From Muribaculaceae bacterium (GTDB taxonomy: Bacteria > Bacteroidota > Bacteroidia > Bacteroidales > Muribaculaceae), in contig JAGATX010000003.1 of assembly GCA_017621055.1 (NCBI GenBank), positions 1-42,869 of the forward strand: a stretch of 42,869 nucleotides of DNA, in the 5' to 3' direction. The notes beneath the pieces are model-generated. The model saw only the letters and a program-made list of their open reading frames with translations, was not told the origin of the DNA and did not search any database. Below, one piece after another: positions 9,423 to 18,170 of this stretch. The position numbers and the translations under genes are program-made. The first letter of the stretch is position 1. Every line of letters starts with the position of its first letter.

Positions 9423-10409
9423 TCAGGCATTAGCGTGCTCCACTTTTGCCTCGTTAGCCATGCCGTTGCCGTTGGTGTGGTTCTTGCGGGCGTCGATGTC
9501 GATGCCTGGAGGCGTCATGCCGGGACGGTACATGTTCACTGTCATGGCGGTGAGCATCTTTTCGTACACGCTGTTGAGCTGCTGCATGTACCGGGCCATA
9601 CGCTCGGTTTCCTCGCAGTATCGTGCGCTCTGCATGGCGCTCTTCTCGTACATGTCGCGTATGTCCTTGATTCCGCGGTTCACGCGCTCTATGGAGTCGA
9701 TCTGCGACGAGACGCCGCGCAACTGGAGCTCGTAGATGGTGTTTAGGCCAGAGATATTGCGGTGAAGTTCGGTCATCTGTGTGACGTAGCCTTCGGAGCT
9801 GCTCGATATTGCCGCGGAGTTCTCGGTGATGGCGCGGTAGCTGTCGAGGAGCACGGTCGAGACCTCGTTGAGAGCGGCGGTGGTGGTGTGGAGTTGCTTC
9901 ATATCCTCGGCAATGGCACCGATACCGTCGAGGTACTTCTGCGTGGCGGATGTCAGCTCTGCCATGCGCGAGAGCTGGTCGGCGGCTCCGGCAAGCTTGG
10001 CGATGGATTCGCTGAGCGAGCGCGAGTCGTCGTCGCTGAGGTTGATGTTTTCGGGTATGCCGGCGGCCTTGCGTGCCTGGCTGTCGCTCACCTTGTAGTG
10101 GACGCGGGCGGGTACGGCTGTCTCGGCAGCCTCGCCGTCGGCTTCTTCGTCGCCGAGCTGGGGATAGACTTTCTCCCAGTCGTATTCGCGGGGCGGACGG
10201 TCGAAGGCGGTGAGGAGGAACATCAGCACCTCGGTGCCCATACCCAGCGACAGCAGGGTGTTGCCGCCGGGCAGGTGCAGGATTTTGAAGAGCGCGCCCC
10301 AGATAACCACTGCGGCGCCTATGCTGTAGGCAAAGTTGAAGAAACGCTGTCCTTTTTCGCTGGCGATAAAGGTGCTCACAACGTTACGGTATGCTTTTAT
10401 TTTTCCCAT
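9423..10409 (-). CDS. gldL: Type IX secretion motor protein GldL (PorL)
   Basis: The inner-membrane partner of GldM. Two transmembrane helices lie near the N-terminus (about residues 24-42, FAYSIGAAVVIWGALFKIL, and 51-70, TLLSLGMGTEVLMFLLTAF), and the first carries the HLPGG loop after it. The rest is a cytoplasmic helical domain with coiled-coil stretches (for example SRSLSESIAKLAGAADQLSRM). 328 residues. It lies between gldK and gldM on one strand, consistent with a single transcript. Confidence 0.94.
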   Translation of the reverse strand: MGKIKAYRNVVSTFIASEKGQRFFNFAYSIGAAVVIWGALFKILHLPGGNTLLSLGMGTEVLMFLLTAFDRPPREYDWEKVYPQLGDEEADGEAAETAVPARVHYKVSDSQARKAAGIPENINLSDDDSRSLSESIAKLAGAADQLSRMAELTSATQKYLDGIGAIAEDMKQLHTTTAALNEVSTVLLDSYRAITENSAAISSSSEGYVTQMTELHRNISGLNTIYELQLRGVSSQIDSIERVNRGIKDIRDMYEKSAMQSARYCEETERMARYMQQLNSVYEKMLTAMTVNMYRPGMTPPGIDIDARKNHTNGNGMANEAKVEHANA

Positions 10410-10458
10410 TGCTGTATGAGTGTGTTCTTAAAGGAGGAGGGGTTAAGGAGAGAAAATG

Positions 10459-11904
10459 CTATTTTCTGCCATTCTGCTTCTGGCCGCGTGCAAATCCGAT
10501 CTGAGTACGTACGCAGCGGAAGCCTATGTATGAGCGCTGTTCGTTCTGATACTCCCACATGCGGACGTCGGAGCGGACGTTGTGAGCCACGTCTTTCCAT
10601 GAACCACCGCGCACAATCTTGCGTTTCATGCGGTATGGGTCTTCTATGGCGGCATCGTAGCGATATTCGGGGTTGAGGTCGTTGACGAGCCGGCCGACGC
10701 TCTCTGTGAATGCCGTTGATGTCCATTCGCTGACGTTGCCGGCCATGTCGTACAGCCCGAAATCATTGGGAGCGTAGGTACCTACCCGCGAGGTTATGAC
10801 GTGGCCGTCGCGGACGTAGTTGCCTTCGGCGGGCTTGAAGTTGGCGTAGAAGCAGCCTTTGTCCTCACTCATGGTGGCGTCGCCGTCCCAGGGGTACATG
10901 TTCTCGTCGATGCCGGCACGCGCTGCATATTCCCATTCGGCTTCGGTGGGGAGGCGGTAAGGCTCTACATACACGCCCTCACGACCGAGAGAGCGCCGCA
11001 GGTAGTCGGTGCGCCAGTTGGCGAAGGCGTTCGCCTGTTCCCAGCTGACACCTACCACGGGGTAGTCGCTGTATCCGCCGTGGGCGAAGTACATGCGGAC
11101 ATATGGTTCGTTATAGCTGTTTTCGAAGTCGTTGATCCAGGCCGTGGTGTCGGGATAGACGTTGACAATATAAGTATTAAGGAAGTCATAGTCGCCGGTG
11201 AGCGCGCGGGTGATGGTCTGGCGCACTATTTCGCCCTCGTCGTTGATGAATGCGGTGTCCTTGCTGATTACCGGGAGGTCGGTAGGCACGGGCCGGTCGG
11301 TGTTGTACTCTCGACGCCGGGGGTTGGTGCGGTTGCGGCGGCGTGCGGCTTCGGTGTGGTTATACACTTCATAGCGGTAGTTGAGCTGTTCGCCGTCGAG
11401 TTCGCGCACGCCCGTGATGGGGTTTGTGCGGTATACGCTCTCGATTGCGCGCTGTTCGTCCTCGTTGGGATTGCGCCATGGAATTGCCTTAGCCCAGTTG
11501 AGATGCGGGGTCACGGGGTTGCCTTCGCGGTCCTCTTCGATTTTGAACTCTTCGTTGCCGCCGTAGGCGGGGTCGGCAAGGCGTTCGCGGATAATGGAGT
11601 CGCGCACCCAGAATACAAACTGCTTGTATTTGCTGTTTGTAATCTCGGTCTCGTCCATCCAGAAACCGTCGACGGAGATGCCGCGGGCATCGGCTCGCAG
11701 GTTCCAGAGGGAGTCGGCGGCGGCAGGTCCCACTTTCATGGAGCCGCGGTCAATGAGAACCATTCCGTAAGGAGTGGGTTCCACCCAGGAAGTGCCGCCT
11801 ACGCCGGTAACTTCGCCACCTGCCGACGAGCGGGAGCCCGAGGCGCACGAAGCGAGCATGCCGGCGGCAAGGATTGTTATTGCTAAGCTGTTGACTTTGT
11901 TCAT
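10459..11904 (-). CDS. gldK: Type IX secretion lipoprotein GldK (PorK)
   Basis: An outer-membrane lipoprotein of the GldK/GldN ring. The signal sequence ends in lipobox LASC (Cys20). The body is a formylglycine-generating-enzyme/sulfatase-modifying fold that is structural in this family: VDGFWMDETEITNSKYKQFVFW at about 78-99, RLPTEAEWEYAARAG at about 316-330, YPWDG, AGNVSEWT, and the closing RKIVRGGSW and YIGFRCVR. 481 residues. It follows the porP gene and precedes gldL with 49 nt between. Confidence 0.94.
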   Translation of the reverse strand: MNKVNSLAITILAAGMLASCASGSRSSAGGEVTGVGGTSWVEPTPYGMVLIDRGSMKVGPAAADSLWNLRADARGISVDGFWMDETEITNSKYKQFVFWVRDSIIRERLADPAYGGNEEFKIEEDREGNPVTPHLNWAKAIPWRNPNEDEQRAIESVYRTNPITGVRELDGEQLNYRYEVYNHTEAARRRNRTNPRRREYNTDRPVPTDLPVISKDTAFINDEGEIVRQTITRALTGDYDFLNTYIVNVYPDTTAWINDFENSYNEPYVRMYFAHGGYSDYPVVGVSWEQANAFANWRTDYLRRSLGREGVYVEPYRLPTEAEWEYAARAGIDENMYPWDGDATMSEDKGCFYANFKPAEGNYVRDGHVITSRVGTYAPNDFGLYDMAGNVSEWTSTAFTESVGRLVNDLNPEYRYDAAIEDPYRMKRKIVRGGSWKDVAHNVRSDVRMWEYQNEQRSYIGFRCVRTQIGFARGQKQNGRK

Positions 11905-11959
11905 ATATCTAAGGAAGAGTCTTTTATACGGAAGGAAGAGGAGAAATGAGAGAATGATG

Positions 11960-12952
11960 TCACATTATGCGCACGCTCTTGTGGCGGTGACGGTTTTTTT
12001 CGCCGAGGTCGAGTTTGAGCGAGTAGCCCGCCACTATTTCGTGGCTTCCCGACGAGGCCTTGTTGATTGCTGTGGTGGCGTAGTCATAGCTGTAGCCGAT
12101 AAAGAAATTCTTTATTTCCACGGCGACGGTGGCCACAATGGCGTCGTTCCATCGGTATCCCACGCCGAAACTTATCATTTTGCGATATCTTGCCCGTGCG
12201 GTAATTTCGGCGGTGGTAAAGGTGAAATCGCTCTTCACCATCAACGACGGTACTAATTCAAATAACGTGTTTTTTATCGGAATATTGCATCCGCCCATAA
12301 AATAAAGGGTTCGGCGGGCGGTGAAAGTGTATTTGTGTTCGGTTTCGCCGGCAGTGCCTCCGGTGCCTTCGGTAACCATGCTGACCGTGGGCGAATTGAG
12401 GTGTGTGCAGCTGAGGCCGGCATAGAACAGGCGATGGCGGTACCACAGGCCGAGGGCAAGGTCGAGACCGGTGCCGTGGATGTCGGAGTTGGGTATTGCC
12501 TCGTCGCCGGGCTGGTGGTAGTCGTCGCCGTCGGGAATAAAGACTTCGGAGCCTTTGAACGCCTGGTCGTAGAGGCCTATGCCGAGGGCGGCTGTCCATT
12601 CGCCGCCGAATTTGCGGAATTTGTAACCTACCTGAGCGTTTAAATTGAGGCTGTGGTAGAGGCCCTGACTCTCCTGAGCGAATATGAGACCCACGCCTAT
12701 GCGTTTGCGGCCGATTTTCACGGGCATGTCGGCCACGCCCATAAAGCTCTGTGGGGCATTGTCGATGCCCACCCACTGCAGACGGGCGGCGCCGCGTATG
12801 CGCAGAAAGTCGGTGGTGCCTATTGCCGCCGGATTATAGAACGAGGGCACTTCATAGTACTGCGACAGTTGCGCGTCGGTCTGAGCGTCAACCTTGTGGG
12901 CGCCGGCAAAAAGAAGTAATGCCGCCGCAATAACCCGGAGTGCTGTTTTCAT
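11960..12952 (-). CDS. porP: PorP/SprF-family outer-membrane protein
   Basis: A beta-barrel of the type IX secretion membrane protein PorP/SprF family, thought to tether surface substrates or the motor ring at the outer membrane. The start is taken at ATG 12952 because the reading frame's further extension to 12967 relies on TTG; the product is then 330 residues and begins with a clean signal peptide (MKTALRVIAAALLLFAGAHKVDAQ). The family block DAQLSQYYEVPSFYNPAAIG follows directly after the cleavage site, then paired beta strands to a C-terminal barrel. The order porP-porK-porL-porM-porN is the same as in Porphyromonas gingivalis. The upstream porT-like gene ends 7 nt before this start. Confidence 0.9.
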   Translation of the reverse strand: MKTALRVIAAALLLFAGAHKVDAQTDAQLSQYYEVPSFYNPAAIGTTDFLRIRGAARLQWVGIDNAPQSFMGVADMPVKIGRKRIGVGLIFAQESQGLYHSLNLNAQVGYKFRKFGGEWTAALGIGLYDQAFKGSEVFIPDGDDYHQPGDEAIPNSDIHGTGLDLALGLWYRHRLFYAGLSCTHLNSPTVSMVTEGTGGTAGETEHKYTFTARRTLYFMGGCNIPIKNTLFELVPSLMVKSDFTFTTAEITARARYRKMISFGVGYRWNDAIVATVAVEIKNFFIGYSYDYATTAINKASSGSHEIVAGYSLKLDLGEKNRHRHKSVRIM

Positions 12953-12959
12953 TGCTTTT

Positions 12960-13682
12960 TTATTCAAAATAGAATGTGAGTATCACCATCTTGGTGCTTG
13001 CGCGGCTGATGCTCTGCGTGAATTTGAATTTATCGGGGTTGTCGGCAAGGTCGGGACGATCATGCTGAAGGATGTCGCTGAGTCCAAAGGCAAATTTCGC
13101 TTCGGCAATGAGTTTGAAATACGGCAGATAGAAGTCAAAGCCGAAGCCGCAGGTGAGAAATATGTTTGTGCTTTTGAGTTGCAGGAAGTCGGAGCGCTTC
13201 TTGCCGACGTCGAAAGCGGGCATGAAGCCGCCGGTGAGGTAGGGGCGGGCATTGCGCCAGCGCATGGCGGCATATTTGACTTCTATCGGCAGAACTACGT
13301 ACACGCTCTTGATATTCTGGCGTTCGGTAGCACCGGTGCCGAGTTCGCGCATGTGGATGTCGAAGCTGCCGAAATACATGCCCGGCGAAGTGCGTACGCT
13401 GAAATAGTTGTTGAGCCGCAGGTCGAAGAGACCGTTGACGCAGAAGCCAGGCTGGTAGCCGGGCTGTTCGATGCGCCATTGTTCGCCACTTTCGGTGACG
13501 AAGCCGTTGTGCGTCAGGGCGAGGTCGCCCACATAGGCGCCTACAGAAAAACCAAGGTGCCAGCGCCGCATGTCGGCATAGGGGCGGTTGAGCACCTTGT
13601 CGTTGAAGGTGCGGGCGACGGCGCCGGGGGTCCCGGCCAGCAGGGCACAGAGCAGGGCGGTTATGTAGACGAGTTTTCTCAT
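12960..13682 (-). CDS. PorT/SprT-like outer-membrane beta-barrel protein
   Basis: 240 residues with a signal peptide (MRKLVYITALLCALLAGTPGAVA) and an eight-strand-type barrel: alternating hydrophobic strands such as HLGFSVGAYVGDLAL, YFSVRTSPGMYFGSF, NIFLTCGFGFDFYLP, ending in aromatic MVILTFYFE. Size, signal and strand pattern fit the PorT/SprT proteins of the type IX system, which are required for secretion but of unknown mechanism. The position directly before porP-gldKLMN supports that, though in Porphyromonas porT is elsewhere. It could also be another small barrel of the broad outer-membrane beta-barrel family. Confidence 0.7.
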   Translation of the reverse strand: MRKLVYITALLCALLAGTPGAVARTFNDKVLNRPYADMRRWHLGFSVGAYVGDLALTHNGFVTESGEQWRIEQPGYQPGFCVNGLFDLRLNNYFSVRTSPGMYFGSFDIHMRELGTGATERQNIKSVYVVLPIEVKYAAMRWRNARPYLTGGFMPAFDVGKKRSDFLQLKSTNIFLTCGFGFDFYLPYFKLIAEAKFAFGLSDILQHDRPDLADNPDKFKFTQSISRASTKMVILTFYFE

Positions 13683-13744
13683 TACCTTATTAACGGAAAA
13701 CCCGCGTGATTATTGCGCAGTGTCAAGAAAGGGGAGTATGCATC

Positions 13745-14518
13745 TTATGAAAGGGCATGGCGTTCGGCATCGGCAAGTTTTTGGGGAGTGCCTACGTCGT
13801 GCCATACATAAGGTTCGGCGGGAATGTAAGCGCGGATATCGCGGCGCCTGCAGTTGTCGATGTAGAAATCGGTGATACTCAGCGGCACGGGGGAAACGGG
13901 AATCTGTGAGTCGATGTCGGCGAGCAGACGGCGGCTGACGGCATGTATGCCGCCGAAAGCCGCCGGCAGCAAGCCGTGGGCTGCGAGGTCTTGCGGCCGG
14001 CGTTGACCGGTAGCGGTATTTATCCATCCTTCAAGGCGGCCGTCGGCATTCCACATCAGGCGTCGCGACGACGTTCGCGCCGGGTCGACGAGCAGGAGGG
14101 CATCGGCATCGGAAAGGCGTGCCGTATCCATCAATTTCGCCAGATCGAGGTCGGTGTAGATATCTGCGTTGTGCACCAGTACATAATCGGTAGGCGCCAT
14201 ATCGGCGATAACGGGCTGCTCACGCACAATTTTCGCCAGGCCGCCGGCGGTATCGAGCAGCAGGGCGCTCTCGTCGCTGACGGTGACAGGCACGCCCCAG
14301 AGGCGGCTGGCGATAAAGTCCATAATCTGATCGGCGAAGTGGTGGACGTTGACCACCACGGCGTCGGCACCGGCGTCGACAATACGTCGCAACACTCGCT
14401 CCAGCAGGGGCACTCCCGCCACGGGCACGAGGGCTTTGGGGTGGCTGTCGGTGAATGGTTTGAGGCGCGAGCCCACTCCGGCGGCAAATACTACGGCCTT
14501 GAAGGGCATGGCGTTCAT
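13745..14518 (-). CDS. Nucleotidyltransferase, MurNAc-1-phosphate uridylyltransferase (MurU)-like
   Basis: A 257-residue sugar-1-phosphate nucleotidyltransferase. The N-terminus has the signature FAAGVGSRLKPFT...PKALVPVAG, followed by VHNADIYTDLD (metal-binding Asp) and a C-terminal VWHDVGTPQ. MurU couples UTP to MurNAc-1-phosphate, the second step of the AmgK/MurU cell-wall recycling route. The start at 14518 was chosen over a 45-codon upstream extension because it restores the family N-terminus and gives a 4-bp ATGA overlap with the preceding kinase gene. The kinase next to it is AmgK-like, which strongly favours MurU over a mannose-1-phosphate guanylyltransferase. Confidence 0.72.
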   Translation of the reverse strand: MNAMPFKAVVFAAGVGSRLKPFTDSHPKALVPVAGVPLLERVLRRIVDAGADAVVVNVHHFADQIMDFIASRLWGVPVTVSDESALLLDTAGGLAKIVREQPVIADMAPTDYVLVHNADIYTDLDLAKLMDTARLSDADALLLVDPARTSSRRLMWNADGRLEGWINTATGQRRPQDLAAHGLLPAAFGGIHAVSRRLLADIDSQIPVSPVPLSITDFYIDNCRRRDIRAYIPAEPYVWHDVGTPQKLADAERHALS

Positions 14519-15954
14519 CCTTTGATATTGAACACCTGCTCGAGGTCCTGCTCCCTGTGCACCAGTTCGACTTTCACATTGCTGAATTTTGAGGCAATGT
14601 GCTCGGCGGTGTGCTGGGCGCAGTAGACGGATCGGTGCTGGCCTCCGGTGCATCCGTAGGCAACCATCAGGTTGGTGAAGCCCCGCTCGATGTATCGTGC
14701 CACCGAGGCATCGACAAGGTCATAGCACGACTTGAGGAACCACAGCACTTCGCCGTCCTCTTCAAGAAACTCTATCACGTTGGTGTCGAGACCCGTAAAG
14801 GGTTTGAAGCGCTCGTATTTGCCGGGGTTGTTTATGGCGCGGCAATCGAACACGAAGCCGCCGCCGTTGCCGCTGGTATCGTTGGGAATTCCTTTTTTAT
14901 AAGCGAAGCTGAGCACCTTGACGGTGAGGCGGCGCTTGCCGAGTTCATCGGTGAACTGCTTGAGGTTGACAAGACGGTTTAGAAGGTCGTTGAGATAGGG
15001 ATATTCGGTGTACGGTTTCTCCAGAAGTTGGCGCAGGTTGGCCAGAGCGAAGGGCACGCTCTGCATGAAATGGGGTTTTTTTTCGAAATAGCCACGGAAG
15101 CCGTAGGCGCCCAGCACCTGAAGAGTGCGGAACAGCACGAAATGGCGTAAGGTGGCCAGGAACTGGGAGCGGTCTATGTTGTGGTATTTGTGCAGAGAGT
15201 CGAGATATTCGTCGAGAAGCTCCTTGCGGAGGCTGTCGGGCAAATTGGCCTTTGCCTGCCACAGGAAGGAGGCAACATCGTAGTAGAACGGGCCGCGTCG
15301 GCCGCCCTGAAAGTCGATCAGCCATGGCTGGCCGTCGCGTATCATCACGTTGCGGCTCTGAAAGTCGCGATACATGAATGTATCTGTATCGGTGTGCATC
15401 AGTGTTGCCGCCAGCGCGTGGAAATCGTCCTCCAGCAGGTCTTCCTTGAAATCGAGGCCCGTGGCCTTGAGAAAACAATACTTGAAGTAATTGAGATCCC
15501 ACATGATAGAGCGTTCGTCGAACTTCACGGCCGGATAGCATTTCGAGAAGTCCATGCCCTGCGCGCCACGGAACTGCACGTCCGGGAGCAACCGCATGGT
15601 TTTCACCAGCAGGTCGCGCTCGTGTGCCGAGAACGAACGTGTGGCGCGCCCCTTTTCAATTTCGTTGAACAGGAGGGTGTCGCCGAGGTCGGTCTGCAGA
15701 TAGCACATCTCGTCGGCGCTGACAGCAACGACGGTGGGTACAGGAAGTTGCCGCTCTGCAAAATGACGTGCCATATATATGAAGGCGCGGTTTTCTTCAA
15801 GACTTGTGCCGATCACGCCAATGTAGCTTGGAGTGCCGTCGGCGCTGAGGCGGAAATAGCGGCGGTTGGAGCCGGAGGAGGGCAGTTCGTTTATCACTTG
15901 GGGCTCTTTGCCGGTGAGGGCGGCATACATTTTGCCGAGTTTGGTAGCGTCCAT
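14515..15954 (-). CDS. AmgK-like sugar kinase fused to a RapZ C-terminal domain
   Basis: A 479-residue two-domain protein. Residues 1 to about 335 form an aminoglycoside-phosphotransferase-fold kinase with catalytic YRDFQSRN (195-202, Asp197) and LIDFQ (Asp214) followed by GPFYYDVASFL, the pattern of anomeric MurNAc/GlcNAc kinase AmgK. Residues about 342-472 are a RapZ C-terminal domain: LTVKVLSFAYKKGIP, FVFDCRAINNP, FTGLD and GCTGGQHRSV (434-443). In E. coli that domain binds glucosamine-6-phosphate and controls GlmS expression. The P-loop half of RapZ is absent. It overlaps the MurU-like gene by 4 bp and follows recQ by 12 nt. Inference: sugar recycling with a built-in amino-sugar sensor. 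Confidence 0.8.
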   Translation of the reverse strand: MDATKLGKMYAALTGKEPQVINELPSSGSNRRYFRLSADGTPSYIGVIGTSLEENRAFIYMARHFAERQLPVPTVVAVSADEMCYLQTDLGDTLLFNEIEKGRATRSFSAHERDLLVKTMRLLPDVQFRGAQGMDFSKCYPAVKFDERSIMWDLNYFKYCFLKATGLDFKEDLLEDDFHALAATLMHTDTDTFMYRDFQSRNVMIRDGQPWLIDFQGGRRGPFYYDVASFLWQAKANLPDSLRKELLDEYLDSLHKYHNIDRSQFLATLRHFVLFRTLQVLGAYGFRGYFEKKPHFMQSVPFALANLRQLLEKPYTEYPYLNDLLNRLVNLKQFTDELGKRRLTVKVLSFAYKKGIPNDTSGNGGGFVFDCRAINNPGKYERFKPFTGLDTNVIEFLEEDGEVLWFLKSCYDLVDASVARYIERGFTNLMVAYGCTGGQHRSVYCAQHTAEHIASKFSNVKVELVHREQDLEQVFNIKG

Positions 15955-15966
15955 GAAAAAAAGTGG

Positions 15967-18162
15967 TCAATTGCCGAGTTCCGAAAAGAATTTGATGCGC
16001 ACAAGCCTGATTTCCTCTTCCGAGAAGTCGGGGCATAGTTCTTTGTAGGCCTCGTCGAGGCTGTCGCTCTCGCTGGTGCGGAAATATTCGAAAATCTCGT
16101 CCTGATCCTCGGGGTCGATGAGCTCGTCGAGGAAGTATTTTATGTTTATTTTGGTGCCGGAGTTGACGATAGCTTCGATTTCCTCGAGCAGCTGGTCGTA
16201 ATCTATGCCGTTGGAGAATGCTATCTCGTGGAGGTCGATTTTTCGATCTATGCCCTGGATGATGGCAATCTTTATCTTGCTTTTGTTGGCTACGGTGCGC
16301 ACCCTCATATCTTCGGGACGCTCTATCTCGTTCTCCTCCACATAGTCGCGGATTACTTTGAGAAATTCCTCTCCGTAACGGCGCGCTTTTCCGGCGCCCA
16401 CGCCGGTGATTCCGGCAAGTTCGTCCATGGTGATGGGGTAAGTGGTGGCCATGGCTTCGAGCGACGGGTCCTGAAAGATGATGTAAGGAGGCAGTTTGAG
16501 GTGGCTTGCCACGCGTTTGCGCAGGCTGCTGAGGATGGCGAAGAGTTCGGGATCGGCAGCGCAGACGGCTCCCGATTTCATGATGGTCTCGTCGTCCGGG
16601 GCGTCGTCGCCGAATTCCGTATCTTCCACGATTTTGAACGATACCGGCTTGGCCATGAACGCCTTGCCTTTTTTCGTGATTTTGAGCACGCCGTAGTTTT
16701 CCACACCTTTTTCAATATAACCGTCGAGAATGGCCTGGCGGATAACGGCACCGAGATGGCGCATATCGACGCCACCCATGCACCCGAAGACCTCGAGGTC
16801 CTCGTGGCGGTAGGAGCGGACATCGTTCGACGAGCGGCCGAGCATGACGTCCACTATATGTTCTGTTTTGAATTTTTCTTTGAGAGCGGCAATCGTTTCG
16901 AGTGCCGCTGACAATTCATCTTTAGCTTCCACTTTTGTTTTTGCGTTTAGACAGTTGTCGCAGTTACAGCAATTTTCCTCTGAATAATATTCGCCAAAAT
17001 AGTGGAGGAGGGAGCGGCGCCGGCACACCGCCGACTCGGCATATGCGGCGGTCTCGGCAAGCAGCTGACGTCCTATTTCCTGCTCGGTGACGGGCTTGCC
17101 CTGCATGAATTTCTCCATTTTCTGGAGGTCCTTGCGGGAGTAGAAGGCCAGGCAGAAGCCCTCGCCGCCGTCGCGACCGGCACGGCCGGTTTCCTGATAG
17201 TATCCTTCGAGGCTCTTCGGGATGTCATAGTGGATGACGAACCGCACGTCGGGTTTGTCGATACCCATGCCGAAAGCTATGGTAGCCACTATGATATCCA
17301 CTTTCTCAAGGAGGAAGGCATCCTGATTCTCGCTGCGGGCGGCGGCATCCATACCGGCATGATAGGGTAGTGACCGTATGTTGTTCACCCTCAGCAACTC
17401 GGCAAGTTCTTCGACCTTGCGCCGGCTCAGACAGTAGATAATGCCGCTTTTGCCGGGCCGCTGGCGCACGAATCTTATGATGTCGCGGTCTACATTGGCG
17501 GTCTTGGGCCTTATCTCATAGTAGAGATTCGGCCGGTTGAAACTGCTTTTGAACAGAGCGGCATCGGTCATGCCCAGATTTTTCTGAATGTCGTGCTGAA
17601 CCTTTGGTGTGGCTGTGGCCGTCAACGCTATCACCGGCCGCGGACCTATCTCGTTGATGATGGGGCGTATACGCCGATATTCGGGTCGGAAATCATGGCC
17701 CCACTCGGATATGCAGTGGGCCTCGTCGACGGCGTAGAATGATATTTTCACCGTTTTCAGAAACTCGATGTTCTCCTCCTTAGTCAGCGACTCGGGGGCA
17801 ACATAGAGTAATTTGGTCTTTCCGGCGGCGATATCGTTCTTAACGTTGTCGATCGCGCTCTTGGTGAGCGACGAGTTGAGAAAGTGTGCCGTGGCATCGT
17901 CGTCGCTGAAATTGCGCATGGCGTCCACCTGATTTTTCATCAGGGCTATCAGGGGCGATATCACTATTGCCGTACCTTCGCTCATGAGGGCAGGCAGCTG
18001 GTAGCACAGGCTCTTGCCACCGCCGGTGGGCATTATGACAAAGACATCGTTGCCGTCGAGGAGGCTCAGGATTATTTCTTCCTGGTTTCCTTTGAAACGG
18101 TCGAAGCCGAAGTGCTGTCGGAGAGCTGCATGTAGCTCGGCGCGAGTGTATGGCATTGGCAT
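15967..18162 (-). CDS. recQ: ATP-dependent DNA helicase RecQ
   Basis: A 3'-5' superfamily 2 DNA helicase for recombination and fork repair. Visible: Walker A MPTGGGKS (residues 44-51), DEAH in FYAVDEAHCISEWGHDFRPEY, motif VI QETGRAGRDG, the RecQ zinc cluster with CRRRSLLHYFGE and CCNCDNC, a winged-helix region, and an HRDC domain (LRKRVASHLKLPPYIIFQD...). 731 residues is longer than E. coli RecQ (about 610) because of an acidic C-terminal tail, which I recall as usual in Bacteroidales. It lies 8 nt after clpX on the same strand. Confidence 0.95.
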   Translation of the reverse strand: MPMPYTRAELHAALRQHFGFDRFKGNQEEIILSLLDGNDVFVIMPTGGGKSLCYQLPALMSEGTAIVISPLIALMKNQVDAMRNFSDDDATAHFLNSSLTKSAIDNVKNDIAAGKTKLLYVAPESLTKEENIEFLKTVKISFYAVDEAHCISEWGHDFRPEYRRIRPIINEIGPRPVIALTATATPKVQHDIQKNLGMTDAALFKSSFNRPNLYYEIRPKTANVDRDIIRFVRQRPGKSGIIYCLSRRKVEELAELLRVNNIRSLPYHAGMDAAARSENQDAFLLEKVDIIVATIAFGMGIDKPDVRFVIHYDIPKSLEGYYQETGRAGRDGGEGFCLAFYSRKDLQKMEKFMQGKPVTEQEIGRQLLAETAAYAESAVCRRRSLLHYFGEYYSEENCCNCDNCLNAKTKVEAKDELSAALETIAALKEKFKTEHIVDVMLGRSSNDVRSYRHEDLEVFGCMGGVDMRHLGAVIRQAILDGYIEKGVENYGVLKITKKGKAFMAKPVSFKIVEDTEFGDDAPDDETIMKSGAVCAADPELFAILSSLRKRVASHLKLPPYIIFQDPSLEAMATTYPITMDELAGITGVGAGKARRYGEEFLKVIRDYVEENEIERPEDMRVRTVANKSKIKIAIIQGIDRKIDLHEIAFSNGIDYDQLLEEIEAIVNSGTKINIKYFLDELIDPEDQDEIFEYFRTSESDSLDEAYKELCPDFSEEEIRLVRIKFFSELGN

Positions 18163-18170
18163 TAAGGTGG

